A DNA stretch of 64,000 bases from Algoriphagus aestuarii. GTDB taxonomy: Bacteria; Bacteroidota; Bacteroidia; Cytophagales; Cyclobacteriaceae. How positions within the stretch are numbered: the stretch's first letter is position 1; each line of letters begins with the position of its first letter. The notes beneath the pieces are model-generated. The model had not been told where the DNA came from. It worked only from the letters and a program-made list of their open reading frames with translations, and did no database searches. The DNA is taken from assembly GCA_017051695.1 (NCBI GenBank), contig JAFIDK010000010.1, positions 1-64,000 on the forward strand. Direction: 5' to 3'. Position numbers and translations under genes: made by a program. Of the stretch, positions 17,501 to 26,520 are shown one piece after another.

Positions 17501-18193
17501 ACTGAGCGTGGTTACAATGAACTTTTGGTAATGTTTGACAAAGGCTCCAAATTCATTTGACTCGGGATTTCCAGGATAGAATAGCGGCTTTTGGACAGCA
17601 AATTCGGGCAAATCCAAAACACTTGGAAATGGCGATTTGACATTGGAAGATTTTGTCAGAATCTTATCCAGATCGCTTCCGCTTACCACCAATCTTCTTA
17701 GCGTCAATAGTCTGTCCTGCCCACGGTCATCACAGGCATTTCCCAAACAGGATTTCAGGTCTTTGTCAAAAATCTCAATAAAAATCAGGACATATTTATC
17801 GTTGAGAAAGTTGGCTGGATTGCTTAGTTTTTTAACTCCGCCACTGTCAGTAGGTACTTCAGTGAGCAATTCAAACAGGCTAACCTCATGATCTACATCT
17901 TTGAAAGGTTTATAGATGACACCTTCGGGCAGAGAATAAGGTCTATAATGGGTGGCATTGAAAGTACCTGCCTGGATCAGGAATCCCTCTGAAGTGATGC
18001 CCAGTCCTTTGGTGATTTGCAATCCCTGAGGAAAGGGCTGCACCTGCATGCCGCAGACGATCCCCATACCGATCAACTTCGATCGGGTGAGCCTTCCCTG
18101 CTGATCTAAATAGGCTGCAAGTTGGTTGAGCTGCGTGCTGGTGAGCACTTGGCTACCTTCAAAAATCGGATAAGTTGAAATGATCTGGCTCAT
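14546..18193 (-). CDS. Large mosaic eCIS protein with Ig-like and carboxypeptidase-regulatory-like domains
   Basis: The ATG at 18193 (MSQIISTYPIFEGSQVLT) is preferred. It lies 10 bases after the upstream stop and avoids a 119-bp overlap. The protein is about 1215 residues. The N-terminal 600 residues resemble a baseplate or fibre-base protein of Bacteroidota eCIS (QLNQLAAYLDQQGRLTRSKL) in the Pvc13 position. A cysteine cluster CCECTPCIEPC follows, then a cadherin/Big-like domain (IDITLNDFL to FQYILRD). Next is a module ending NCG, a carboxypeptidase-regulatory-like domain (VRGLVRGPEGAPLSKVRV), and a second copy of the NCG module. A surface or baseplate-extension role is inference. Confidence 0.75.
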   Translation of the reverse strand: MSQIISTYPIFEGSQVLTSTQLNQLAAYLDQQGRLTRSKLIGMGIVCGMQVQPFPQGLQITKGLGITSEGFLIQAGTFNATHYRPYSLPEGVIYKPFKDVDHEVSLFELLTEVPTDSGGVKKLSNPANFLNDKYVLIFIEIFDKDLKSCLGNACDDRGQDRLLTLRRLVVSGSDLDKILTKSSNVKSPFPSVLDLPEFAVQKPLFYPGNPESNEFGAFVKHYQKFIVTTLSEEFFEALSLSYKIFEPILSKSYSFANPIESSGIQDKIAEIMALAEENPEGIQGIQYLWDFAKELVKAYHEFRNSALDLWYNCVTDSSLFPLHLMLGRARTSSETQAQFLKYRHGFVQPPIFNLQKLLAETCIQRHRRMIMLIEKLETGIFKNGESEKFPIKITPSGEKLGELGERAIPYYYEIKSKSAVSKWFSLEDSWIDPGNFQLRNSYRPGAQSYDNQPDEEATEAKSPLETPLFYDIESYPFLRIEGHLSKELDSALNQIKKLILQFNLSIHVEVLHLGENDETEYLEDCGWNDLQEEYAFQRRIVAGFIQDLKNLFDYATENAKQEESEDDFTEDEFYIKASETLELLVKLAKALPECLKDINWAAFQNGYKQLLQLLIDFVLIQQKLLQEIKVKDGNEKELEFYNGILARISPFLYQILDLLFFAKLQRIYVSYQSRIKVLIQSNQFAHYLQKHKGLTHEAGVYKAGTFFLLHDPKQKRVIGDFSLPYYCCECTPCIEPCGENSIVLPPFARPDYAIAFTEKSTRIDITLNDFLTNGREYVVIPVGESSVQKGKVEKDPESNSFRYTSAEGFTGIDSFQYILRDKVSKESDQGKVTIWVRGTQGCYSEDVLACWGIDRVRETLKGREIDVANENDGRAIELLLQDLTKTKGFTRDEIIGSVLEEEDSRKQLLSCLNIPTDGLNYDQLEQAILNHQAQNCGGTTTPECTAMSVRGLVRGPEGAPLSKVRVSIKDTETETFTTDKGEYSIQFPSPGQTLLFEKRGFDSQEAEICSQEVVDINMVQSALPALECYSISIISTWNENFIRIVAKDRQLNNPSGNLPDVILSLLESLRETKGFTFSELRETTVKDPEQQKLILESVGINTTSIKPEQFAGAIESYQNQNCGFRTENVIVVTAERLPEEELKKYLDANKVSYLPNADKSVLVETFKASTIDSSITRKDLELFKKDTLLKISEEKAIKVTSSDTKATLIEKIIGK

Positions 18194-18203
18194 AATCGTT
18201 TTG

Positions 18204-21200
18204 TTAAAATTCTCCCAATGACGAAGAGTTGAGAATAATGGAGTTTTCCAAGTTGTCATCCTCATCGCAATCGTGAAGTGTGCCGACAGGATAGACGTTT
18301 CGGATTTGTGCCAAGGCTTCAATCAGCCCTGTAAGTGATTCTGAGAGCTTTTTGGGCTCCTTTTTGACTTTCAGCGTTTCCAATAGCCAGATTTTCCAGG
18401 CTATTTCCAATGTTTTCATATGCGCAGGATGAATCCAGCAAATCGTCAAAAAGACGTGGGCCGGAGTTTCCCTTTTGATCTTTTTCTCAAGAAATCTTCT
18501 GAAGTCCGTACTGGTAAATCTTCCTGCCCAATAAGGTAGAATCACATGGGCCATGCAGGTGTAGGGATCATCCAGTGTGCAGACACATTCTTCTTCAGAA
18601 TGCGGATCCAGCAAGCTATCCTCAATGATTTCTGTGACCAATCCACCCAACCCATCAGGGATTTTGAATTTTCCTTTGACTTTCGGACGGAGAAGAATGT
18701 GTTCGATCAGGTGTGTGCCTTCGTGATTGAAGAACTCTTTGACGAAAAACTGCTGAACTTTCTGGATGGTTATTTTTTCTCCTCCTCCTGCTATTCGGAA
18801 TTGGTCACCTGAGACGGAGAGGACATCAAATTGTCTAGATAATATTACCATTCCACCAGGCTGTTCTTCTGGATTTTCAGGATCTTCGATCAGATCTTTT
18901 CTCGGCTCAGATTTGGTGACCAAAACTGTATTTCCGTCTACTTCATTTACTTCATGAATGCTGTAATAAATCAGATGTTCTTTTCCGTAAAGAAGAAACA
19001 GGACTTCAAAATCTTCGAAATTTTCAAATAAAGCAGCATGAAGTCCTTCAATGATCAGTTGATGCTTAGGCACATTCAATCCAATAATTTCAAAGGCCCT
19101 TTCGAAGTGGATTTGATCTCCTTTTTGTGGGAATGGAGCTGCTTTTAAATCAATAAATGGACCTTTGGCCACAGCGGCTGAAATAGCAAGCTCCAATGGA
19201 TCAAATCCCCCTTGGACCAGCCAGGCATCACCCCAGTCTCCATTTAGGATGGCAGTCGCCAAAGGAACATTAAAGTCAGAATCAAAGCTTTTTGCCAAGA
19301 CACCTCCACGGATGGGATCGGTTAATGAGAATTTATAAGGAGAAAAATACGGAGCAGGATCAGCCACATAAGCACTATCAATAACTCCTGCAGTACAGAT
19401 CTGCCAAATCAATTCTTCCAAACGGGTTTCTGCCAGTTCCTGAAGTTCCTCTTCCGATGTGGCTTCGGGTACCTCCACTTGCAGGCTTCCCTCCAAAAGT
19501 TTGACTCCAGCTCCAAAAGGGGTATCAAAAAGTGAATATTCCACCAAGTAATTGGGAGGTGCGGGAGCTAAATTGACTGTGATGTCTGCTTGCCAAAACG
19601 CATCCAAGGCCAAACTTAAATTCTTTCTGTTTGCAAGGGGATTGTTTAAAAATTCATTTCTGAGAATTTCCCAAAGTTCCGTCATTGCGAGATCAGCATC
19701 ACCTTCAGGAGTGTCGTCTCCAAAATCAACCTTGGTACTTTGCCCGACTAAATTACCCTCCCAAACTAATTCAAAGTAAAATCCTGCATCACCTGTGCTG
19801 ATCTGGAAATTTTCCAAATTAGAACCAATCAGCAGCACTATTTCCAAGGCTTCAAAAGCACGTTCCTTGGTCTGGAATTCTGCCGATAGCTCAAAAACCA
19901 GGTTTTCCATTTCATTTTTTACCTGGACTTTCCAACTATCCCCAACTTCCAAAATTTCAAATCCAGGAGAAAACCGTAGCCAAGAAACAGGCTTTTTTCT
20001 GATTCCCATCAGTCCTTGAATCCGGTTTTCCAGTCCGGAGAGATTCTCCTGGTGCCAAAAGTTGTTGGCGATAGTATAGTCGAATCCCTTGCCTCTTTCG
20101 GATGAGATTTTGGGATAATTATTCAAAAAAGCCTGTTTATCTTCGATCAGCCTGGTTTGCCCTTCGGTTGGATTGAGCCGCAATGCCAAAAGTCCGTAAT
20201 CGGTAAACTGTTCCGCAAATCTGCCGAGCAAATGATCCAAAAAGCGGTTTCTTCGAACATAAAAATCTTCCTTGTTTTCTGTGATTTCAGCCACAGCTTC
20301 TTTTAGACCTATCAGGTCTTTCCAAAGTGGATTTCCGTCAGGCACCATACTCTCGAGACTTTGGGAGAAATAGGTGGCATCAATTAATGGATTTCCAAAG
20401 TCGTCTTTATCCTCATTGATGGAGAATAGATGGCGCACATTTGCCAGCTGACTTAGGTAATTCACCAGAAGCTGTTCAAAAACCATCAGGAATGCTTTCA
20501 ATTGCTTTACCTGAGCGGAATCAGGTCTGCCTTGGGATTTAGGAAGCATGCCTGCCTCGGTGATTCCATAGACCAGTGGAAAATCATTTTGGATGGATTC
20601 GTACTCATCCGGATTTTTGAAATTTCCTTTAGGCAAATCAAAATCCAGGGTGGGATAATAGATTTTTTGCCTGCGTTCAGATGCTCTGTATTGCGCTAAA
20701 AGATCCTCTACCTTTTCCCGGTTTGCCCGGAAGGGAAGCTCTTCTTTGTAATAAGTGATTTTAGAAAGTTCCGTATTCAGCCTAGGCACATAAAACTTGT
20801 CCATTGCCAGTTCCAGACACCATCTGACGCTTTTTGAGGGGATTTCTCCAGACTCATTGTCCTGAGGTTTATTGGCGATTTGTATACTTTTGACTGCTTC
20901 CACACCTTCGATGTCCATGATAATGTGGATAAGATCGGTGACGTGAATGCTCGATTTTCTATCGGCTTTGGCCAGCTCATCTTCATCGATAAATCCGTGT
21001 TTCAGCAAAGGACCTTCGAAAAGCTCTTCAGTAGGAATACACTGCGTTTCTTCCCAATTGCCCAGATACACCTTGTCATCGTCCATCAAAACAGGGGATG
21101 GGAAGTTTGGCGTTAGGAGAATTTCGCAAAGGGCCGAATTTTTTGGATCTGTTTTGAGCTCTAGGATTTCATAAATGCCCACATTTCCCCCAGATCCAAT

Positions 21201-22439
21201 AATACTGACTTTGGATTTGGCTTTTGGGTAGGTTTCTTTGGGGATTTCTATCCAGATTTTGGCAGGGTTTTGCTGGATTTTGGCAATGGGTAGCGCATCG
21301 TCTTTGCAACGATTCAGCATTTCTTCCAGATTATAGAAGTTCACCTGAGGCGAAAGAAATGCACTGATTGCCTGGAAGATCTTGGCTTCCGATTCATTGA
21401 TAGGAGCATTTGGAGATAGCTCGACATCCGCGCATACGAGGATTTCTTCTACCCGTAAGGCATGAAAATCCACAAAGTCCTCACAAAGGTTTCTATGGGC
21501 ATGCAGGCTGGTTTTAGCTGCCTCCAGAATCTGATTGATTTTTGCGACTTTGGCCAGGTAGCCGGTCAATATCCCTTCAGGGCTCGAGTACACAAATTGA
21601 TTTACCTGATTAGAAAGAGCCGCCATGCCCTCCAAAGGATCCAACCCTTCTGCTACCAATTTTGTCGCTTTGATCTCAATTAGGTTGCTGGGACTCAGGT
21701 CAAAATCCATGAAAATGTCATCCGGTACGTTTTGAAACTGGATTTCTATGGCATGAATGTTTTTGCGGATCGAAACAGGGTCAGCCCAATCGACTTCCGA
21801 AGTGTCCCATCTTGGAAACTCCACTTGGATATCGATGACTACTCCAGCAATATCCGGATGTTCGTCTACTTCGATTTCCATACTGAGTTTGTTCTCATTG
21901 AGATCACCCAGGTTTTCTGTCGTATCAAATTCCAGCAAAACATCATATAGAATGCCCAAGTTCAATGCTTCTTCACTGGAAGGATAGGGTTTATAGGCCA
22001 GTTTTTTCTCTTTTCTATCCGGAAAAACCCTGATCTCATTGGAGTCACGGATGATGATCCATGCATTTTTGATTCCTGCTCTAGGGCAAATCAAATCGTC
22101 CTCATCCACCACTTCCACATCCATAAGGAGTTTGCGGTAGTCATTGATTGTGACTGGCGAACTGGGAAGAATCTCAGAAGCTTTGAAAAATTGATTGCTT
22201 AAACTTCCGTTTTCATCTGCCAAAAGATCTTGAACAGGAAAATTGCTTCTATATCCTAAGTCAGTTATTGCGTAGCAAAGCACTTCCAAAATTGTAATTC
22301 CAGGATCATGGCTGTTATAATCTGTCCAGATTTTGCCGGAGATCCTTTGGATATAGCTGATGGCTTCCGAGCGCAAGAGCTCATAATCCATGCTTTTTTG
22401 GATGGGTTTAGCTTTCGATATGGTGATTGATTTTTCCAT
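18204..22439 (-). CDS. eCIS baseplate wedge protein (Pvc12-like), 1411 aa
   Basis: The start is taken as ATG at 22439 (MEKSITISKAKP), 8 bases after the upstream stop. A TTG four codons earlier would overlap that stop. The conserved block IWTDYNSHDPGITILEVLCYAITDLGYR near residues 40-70 is the signature of gp6/baseplate J-like wedge proteins in contractile systems. The rest contains several beta-rich segments and a late HEGTHLIEHILLRP block. In PVC/Afp the equivalent large protein joins with Pvc11 to make the baseplate wedges that clamp sheath and spike. It is longer than Pvc12, consistent with baseplate extensions in Bacteroidota eCIS. Confidence 0.88.
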   Translation of the reverse strand: MEKSITISKAKPIQKSMDYELLRSEAISYIQRISGKIWTDYNSHDPGITILEVLCYAITDLGYRSNFPVQDLLADENGSLSNQFFKASEILPSSPVTINDYRKLLMDVEVVDEDDLICPRAGIKNAWIIIRDSNEIRVFPDRKEKKLAYKPYPSSEEALNLGILYDVLLEFDTTENLGDLNENKLSMEIEVDEHPDIAGVVIDIQVEFPRWDTSEVDWADPVSIRKNIHAIEIQFQNVPDDIFMDFDLSPSNLIEIKATKLVAEGLDPLEGMAALSNQVNQFVYSSPEGILTGYLAKVAKINQILEAAKTSLHAHRNLCEDFVDFHALRVEEILVCADVELSPNAPINESEAKIFQAISAFLSPQVNFYNLEEMLNRCKDDALPIAKIQQNPAKIWIEIPKETYPKAKSKVSIIGSGGNVGIYEILELKTDPKNSALCEILLTPNFPSPVLMDDDKVYLGNWEETQCIPTEELFEGPLLKHGFIDEDELAKADRKSSIHVTDLIHIIMDIEGVEAVKSIQIANKPQDNESGEIPSKSVRWCLELAMDKFYVPRLNTELSKITYYKEELPFRANREKVEDLLAQYRASERRQKIYYPTLDFDLPKGNFKNPDEYESIQNDFPLVYGITEAGMLPKSQGRPDSAQVKQLKAFLMVFEQLLVNYLSQLANVRHLFSINEDKDDFGNPLIDATYFSQSLESMVPDGNPLWKDLIGLKEAVAEITENKEDFYVRRNRFLDHLLGRFAEQFTDYGLLALRLNPTEGQTRLIEDKQAFLNNYPKISSERGKGFDYTIANNFWHQENLSGLENRIQGLMGIRKKPVSWLRFSPGFEILEVGDSWKVQVKNEMENLVFELSAEFQTKERAFEALEIVLLIGSNLENFQISTGDAGFYFELVWEGNLVGQSTKVDFGDDTPEGDADLAMTELWEILRNEFLNNPLANRKNLSLALDAFWQADITVNLAPAPPNYLVEYSLFDTPFGAGVKLLEGSLQVEVPEATSEEELQELAETRLEELIWQICTAGVIDSAYVADPAPYFSPYKFSLTDPIRGGVLAKSFDSDFNVPLATAILNGDWGDAWLVQGGFDPLELAISAAVAKGPFIDLKAAPFPQKGDQIHFERAFEIIGLNVPKHQLIIEGLHAALFENFEDFEVLFLLYGKEHLIYYSIHEVNEVDGNTVLVTKSEPRKDLIEDPENPEEQPGGMVILSRQFDVLSVSGDQFRIAGGGEKITIQKVQQFFVKEFFNHEGTHLIEHILLRPKVKGKFKIPDGLGGLVTEIIEDSLLDPHSEEECVCTLDDPYTCMAHVILPYWAGRFTSTDFRRFLEKKIKRETPAHVFLTICWIHPAHMKTLEIAWKIWLLETLKVKKEPKKLSESLTGLIEALAQIRNVYPVGTLHDCDEDDNLENSIILNSSSLGEF

Positions 22440-22447
22440 AGTCCTGA

Positions 22448-25400
22448 TCAAAATTCTTCATCCAAATCCTCTTCCTCAACCGATGCGATGCTCGCAGCAG
22501 GTTTGATTTCATTGTCTTCACACAGGCAATCATCCGTTTCCAACACTTCTATCAAGTGGTCACCATAGCTTCCCAAAGTCCCCACAGATCCCAAAACCGA
22601 AACTCCCCGACTGCCTTTTGCGGCTTCTACCCGCGTGCGGGAAAGGAGCTCCCCCGAAACCGGATTGATCACCAAATGATACAGTTCAAAGCAGGTCAAA
22701 TAATCTACGTAATCTAGCTTTTCCACAAAATGGAGTACCACGGAGCTGTGTAGCGATTCGCTAAAAGTCCAGTTGAAATCCGCTTCAAATGCCCAAGGGG
22801 AAAGAAATGCTTTCAGATCATCTTCCAGTTTTCTGGCGAAAAAGTTCTTATCAGCCCAAGAATGAAATTTCACTTTGGTTTTTACCTGAATCTCCTCATA
22901 GACCGGATTGACCACATGCAGATAAACGGCCGGTGGGTAGATGGCAGAGATGAAATCCCGGATAGCTTCAATCTGTGCTACACTAGCTTTTGGTCTGAGG
23001 GGATCCACCGCGTTTTTATTTTGGACGTTGGAAATAATCACCAGCGTCACATTCCTAGGAGCCAAAGCTTTGTATTTGGTGAGGTCACCATCATAGGAGG
23101 TATGATTCAAACATTTGACTTGATAAACTTCCTGAAACTGCTCCAACACCAAATGCTCGTAATCCCAAAGTGTGATGGCTCGTTGTTTATGACGAAGCCT
23201 TTCGCTGATTCTTTGGTAAAAGTTTTCGGAGGATTCTTCCGTTTTCCCACCAAAAGATGAAAAAGGTTGTTGTATTTTATTGATGGCACTATTCCCGATT
23301 TTCAGCTTGGAGATAGTTTCGGCAGGAATAGATTTCGCAACTCTGAGAGGATCATTTTCATTTGGCTCGTAGCTCACTTTCACTGCCTGTGCTAACACAG
23401 CGATGAACTCCGGAATGGCATCTGAATCCGAAACCACGGATGCTTTGATCCAAGTCTGCATTTCGGGAAGAATCGTATGGGATGTATCCGCCTCACGCGG
23501 CATGGCAAAAGCCAAAAGTCCACTTTGGATCAAGCCTTTCGTCTCATCTGTCAATACCGAATATTGATCGAATTCCTTCCATTCATTTCCCGTCAGATAG
23601 CTCCATGTTACATCTGGAACTGGTTTTTCTGGATTTGCAGTGCCGTCAAGCACTTGGAGGAGGAGTTGGATGTTCTGGGCTTTTTGATGATCACTTAGAC
23701 CGATCATCAATTCGCCCTCATTCTCATATTCTGGCAACAATAGAATGGCTCTTTTTCCTTCAATTTTAGCTTCCCCAAATGCCCCAATATGGAAAAATCC
23801 TTCCAGTCCCTTGGCCGAAATATCCAAGGTTTCTTGCGAGCTGTAATCGATTCTGACTGATTGAAGTTCTGGGGTATAAGGTTCTTTTGGAAGTGTACCT
23901 CCACCCTTTTCGACCAATGCCTCTCTGGCGAAAATCAAAGGATAATCTTTGTGGCCAAAATCAGGTGAATTTAATTTTAGTCGTATAAACCCCCGATTAC
24001 TGGCTGGAGACCATTCACTGAACTCCTCTAGTTTGGGGTTGGCTTTGATCCCGTTCCAAAGGGCTCCAGCCAAAGAAATGGTTTTAGCCGGATTTAGTGG
24101 GACAGTGTTATTTCCGGAAAAAAGAGTCTTTGAAGAATTGATAGATTTCCATTCTTTTTTTTCCAAAAAATCTACTGCTGTAGTGAAGCTCTGGTTTTTC
24201 CTCTCCGGAGCATTTCCATAAGCGCTATAATGACCAGCAAATCCATCCGAGTCTTCTGGGAGACCATGCCATTGAAGATTTAAATTGAGTGATTTGAGGC
24301 TTTTCCCAAATACCTCTTGGCTGCCTATGTAAAAATTAGATCCTTTGACAGGCCTAAATCCAAAGGGCTTGATGTTTTTTCCAACCGGAAGAATACTTTG
24401 GTCATTTTGAAGAATCAGATTTTCAATTCCTGCAACATCAATAGTCAGTGAAGCTTTTATTACATGGCATTCCTTCAAAATCCCATAGCCATAACTTTGA
24501 GTAGTATTGGCGAGATTGACTTTCATCACAGGAGAGGAAGTCTTGAATTTTTGGAGCAAAACTTTTTCTGAATAGTTCACTACAGCCGGATCTTCTGGCA
24601 ACAGCTGACAGTTAAGCGTCAGATAAATTCCGTTTTCATCACTGCCCAGCTTATGTTTGGATAGGCGAAAAGTATATTCTAAGTCATGCCATTTGTCCTC
24701 GCCCATTCCTCTGACGGCTTTGACTTGGTCTTCATCGGTAAATTTCCCTCCTGAAAGCGAGTTTCTTTTACTCAGGATGTTTTTGGCGGTAGTCTCACCG
24801 ATATCATAGCCTTTGAATGGTCGATGAATTCCCTCTTCGGGATCATCCAATACAGGACCTGTCACCGGTTCAATTCCGGCAATATCCTGCCATTTGATTG
24901 CTTTGTTTAAAAAATCGAGGATTTTCCCTTCCAGATCCTCTTCTTCATTTTCCCAGCCAATGGTAGCGCGAATCCATTCCTCTTCTCCACTAAACCAGAT
25001 TTCAAATGTGTCATCAAGCGGGAGCAATCTCAATTTTTCCAGAAAACCTTCAGTTTGTTGGAAAGTAAGTTTTAAGGACACTTTTCTGCTTCCTTCACCC
25101 ATCAAAAGTATGGGAGAAGCCACTGCAAATCCAATGGTGGCCAAGTCGCGGTCTTGGTCTGGGAATAACTTGGAAGGCCTACCGAAACTTCTCCATTGTT
25201 TCTCTTCACTCAGCAATTCAGCTCCGATTCCGTCTGCTGAGTTTGCAATTGGCGATTTATAGAACCTGCCGTTTTGATCCTTGAAAAGAGCCAGAAGCGA
25301 GGTGACTTCTGCTTTATTCAGGACGTTTTGATTTTCAGTTTGGAAGAGGATTTCCTTTCCTAAATCATCTTTTCCTGCTTTGAAAGCAGTATCTGCTGGT

Positions 25401-25828
25401 AATAAATGTGCTTGAATATGCTTTGCAAGTTTCAGAATCAGGTACACCTGATCCTCCACTGCAGGTTTTTCTTTTAGTCTGAGTACATCTCTGTAGTAAA
25501 AGTCAAGATGTCTTTGGGTCAGCGTATTGATGTCTTCCTGGGCAAAGCTAAAGAGTTTTAAAAATGCCAGAAACAAGGCAAAATGAGGATTGGTCAATTG
25601 GTTTTCCTCAATTTTCTGATCAAAAAAACCGCTCCAATCATCACCGCTCCATTCATTGGAACTGGTGATGAATTTTAGCTCACTTGCAATGTTCACTGCG
25701 AATTCCTGCAGATCTTGCATCTTCCTTTCGTCCACACGCACGTATTCCGGAAGCAGACTTTTCAAGAGTCGCTGAGCACGGCTGGTGCCATTTCCTGGAA
25801 GGGTAAGATCGTTGCAATCTTTGCTCAT
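22448..25828 (-). CDS. eCIS baseplate J/gp47-like protein (Pvc11-like), 1126 aa
   Basis: The start ATG at 25828 overlaps the stop of the gp25 gene (ATGA). The C-terminal third has the baseplate-J hallmark: RISERLRHKQRAITLWDYEHLVLEQF, then KCLNHT and NVTLVII. It ends in an acidic tail (EEEDLDEEF). The N-terminal 120 residues (LPEYVRVDERK, FFDQKIEENQLTNPHFALFLAFL) match the start of Pvc11-type proteins. It forms the wedge around the central spike together with the next gene product. Confidence 0.9.
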   Translation of the reverse strand: MSKDCNDLTLPGNGTSRAQRLLKSLLPEYVRVDERKMQDLQEFAVNIASELKFITSSNEWSGDDWSGFFDQKIEENQLTNPHFALFLAFLKLFSFAQEDINTLTQRHLDFYYRDVLRLKEKPAVEDQVYLILKLAKHIQAHLLPADTAFKAGKDDLGKEILFQTENQNVLNKAEVTSLLALFKDQNGRFYKSPIANSADGIGAELLSEEKQWRSFGRPSKLFPDQDRDLATIGFAVASPILLMGEGSRKVSLKLTFQQTEGFLEKLRLLPLDDTFEIWFSGEEEWIRATIGWENEEEDLEGKILDFLNKAIKWQDIAGIEPVTGPVLDDPEEGIHRPFKGYDIGETTAKNILSKRNSLSGGKFTDEDQVKAVRGMGEDKWHDLEYTFRLSKHKLGSDENGIYLTLNCQLLPEDPAVVNYSEKVLLQKFKTSSPVMKVNLANTTQSYGYGILKECHVIKASLTIDVAGIENLILQNDQSILPVGKNIKPFGFRPVKGSNFYIGSQEVFGKSLKSLNLNLQWHGLPEDSDGFAGHYSAYGNAPERKNQSFTTAVDFLEKKEWKSINSSKTLFSGNNTVPLNPAKTISLAGALWNGIKANPKLEEFSEWSPASNRGFIRLKLNSPDFGHKDYPLIFAREALVEKGGGTLPKEPYTPELQSVRIDYSSQETLDISAKGLEGFFHIGAFGEAKIEGKRAILLLPEYENEGELMIGLSDHQKAQNIQLLLQVLDGTANPEKPVPDVTWSYLTGNEWKEFDQYSVLTDETKGLIQSGLLAFAMPREADTSHTILPEMQTWIKASVVSDSDAIPEFIAVLAQAVKVSYEPNENDPLRVAKSIPAETISKLKIGNSAINKIQQPFSSFGGKTEESSENFYQRISERLRHKQRAITLWDYEHLVLEQFQEVYQVKCLNHTSYDGDLTKYKALAPRNVTLVIISNVQNKNAVDPLRPKASVAQIEAIRDFISAIYPPAVYLHVVNPVYEEIQVKTKVKFHSWADKNFFARKLEDDLKAFLSPWAFEADFNWTFSESLHSSVVLHFVEKLDYVDYLTCFELYHLVINPVSGELLSRTRVEAAKGSRGVSVLGSVGTLGSYGDHLIEVLETDDCLCEDNEIKPAASIASVEEEDLDEEF

Positions 25829-26238
25829 AATTTCAGATCAGTAGCTTCAGTAAAGAGGTAAGGATACACCAGATTTCTCCGGTTGTTGGTAGCGATGATC
25901 AAGTAACTGACCACTACTTCAATCCTGCCTTCGTTATAATTAGGTCTCAAATCAATGTCTTCGGTTTTCACCCTAGGTTCATGGTAAAGAATGGCCTGTT
26001 TGATCCGATTGGCGATCATATTGGCAGTGGTCACATTCAGTGCTTCGAAAAGTAAGTCCTCCATATTTGCTCCATAGTCAGGACGCATGACCCGTTCACC
26101 CAATGTGGTATTGAGCAGAATGATCAAACTTTGCTGGATATCTTCCTCGTTTTCCGCAAGCCGGGCTTTTTGACTTTCCAGACTAAAACTTACCGGAAAA
26201 GCCCAGCCTCTACCTAAAAATGATTTTTCTTCTTCCAT
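25825..26238 (-). CDS. gp25/gpW-like baseplate protein (Pvc9-like)
   Basis: 137 residues with the GPW_gp25 pattern: FLGRGWAFPVSF, then EEDIQQSLIILLNTTLGERVMRPDYGANMEDLLFEA and an ending EVVSYLIIATNN. The EPR-type motif at HEPRVK is present. This small lysozyme-like-fold protein joins baseplate wedge to sheath in all contractile systems. The start is 2 bases after the PAAR stop, and the stop overlaps the next start. Confidence 0.95.
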   Translation of the reverse strand: MEEEKSFLGRGWAFPVSFSLESQKARLAENEEDIQQSLIILLNTTLGERVMRPDYGANMEDLLFEALNVTTANMIANRIKQAILYHEPRVKTEDIDLRPNYNEGRIEVVVSYLIIATNNRRNLVYPYLFTEATDLKL

Positions 26239-26239
26239 G

Positions 26240-26518
26240 TCATCCTATGATTACGGTTGGTTCTCCTACAGCCGGTGATGCACCACAAACACATGAATCA
26301 CCTACTCTTAATGCCGGCATTCCTCCGATCAAAACTGTTGCACTGCCTGCAATGAAGGGACTGACGGTGGGCTGATGTGAATTGGGGGGCAAAGCACAAG
26401 TATGATTATCACCCATCACAGCCGCGGGCATTCCCCCAATCAAGACCGTCGGGACTCCTGGACCGATAATCGATCCGCCATGTGTACTTAAATCTCCAAA
26501 TCTTGCGGCTGCTGGCAT
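26240..26518 (-). CDS. PAAR-repeat spike tip protein (Pvc10-like)
   Basis: The start ATG at 26518 (MPAAARFGDLSTHGG) lies two bases after the VgrG stop. A TTG two codons earlier is possible but less likely. The 92 residues contain the PAAR elements PAAARFGD, VLIGGMPAAVMGDNHTC and VLIGGMPALRVGDSCVCG, with His and Cys residues able to bind a metal at the tip. It sharpens the VgrG-like spike. Here it precedes the gp25 gene, whereas in PVC the gp25 gene comes first. Confidence 0.95.
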   Translation of the reverse strand: MPAAARFGDLSTHGGSIIGPGVPTVLIGGMPAAVMGDNHTCALPPNSHQPTVSPFIAGSATVLIGGMPALRVGDSCVCGASPAVGEPTVIIG

Positions 26519-26520
26519 AA

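Noticed and set aside
22862-23260. 132-aa plus-strand frame inside the baseplate J gene
   Set aside because: Antisense shadow of a well-supported coding frame, with no ribosome-binding site and no family likeness.
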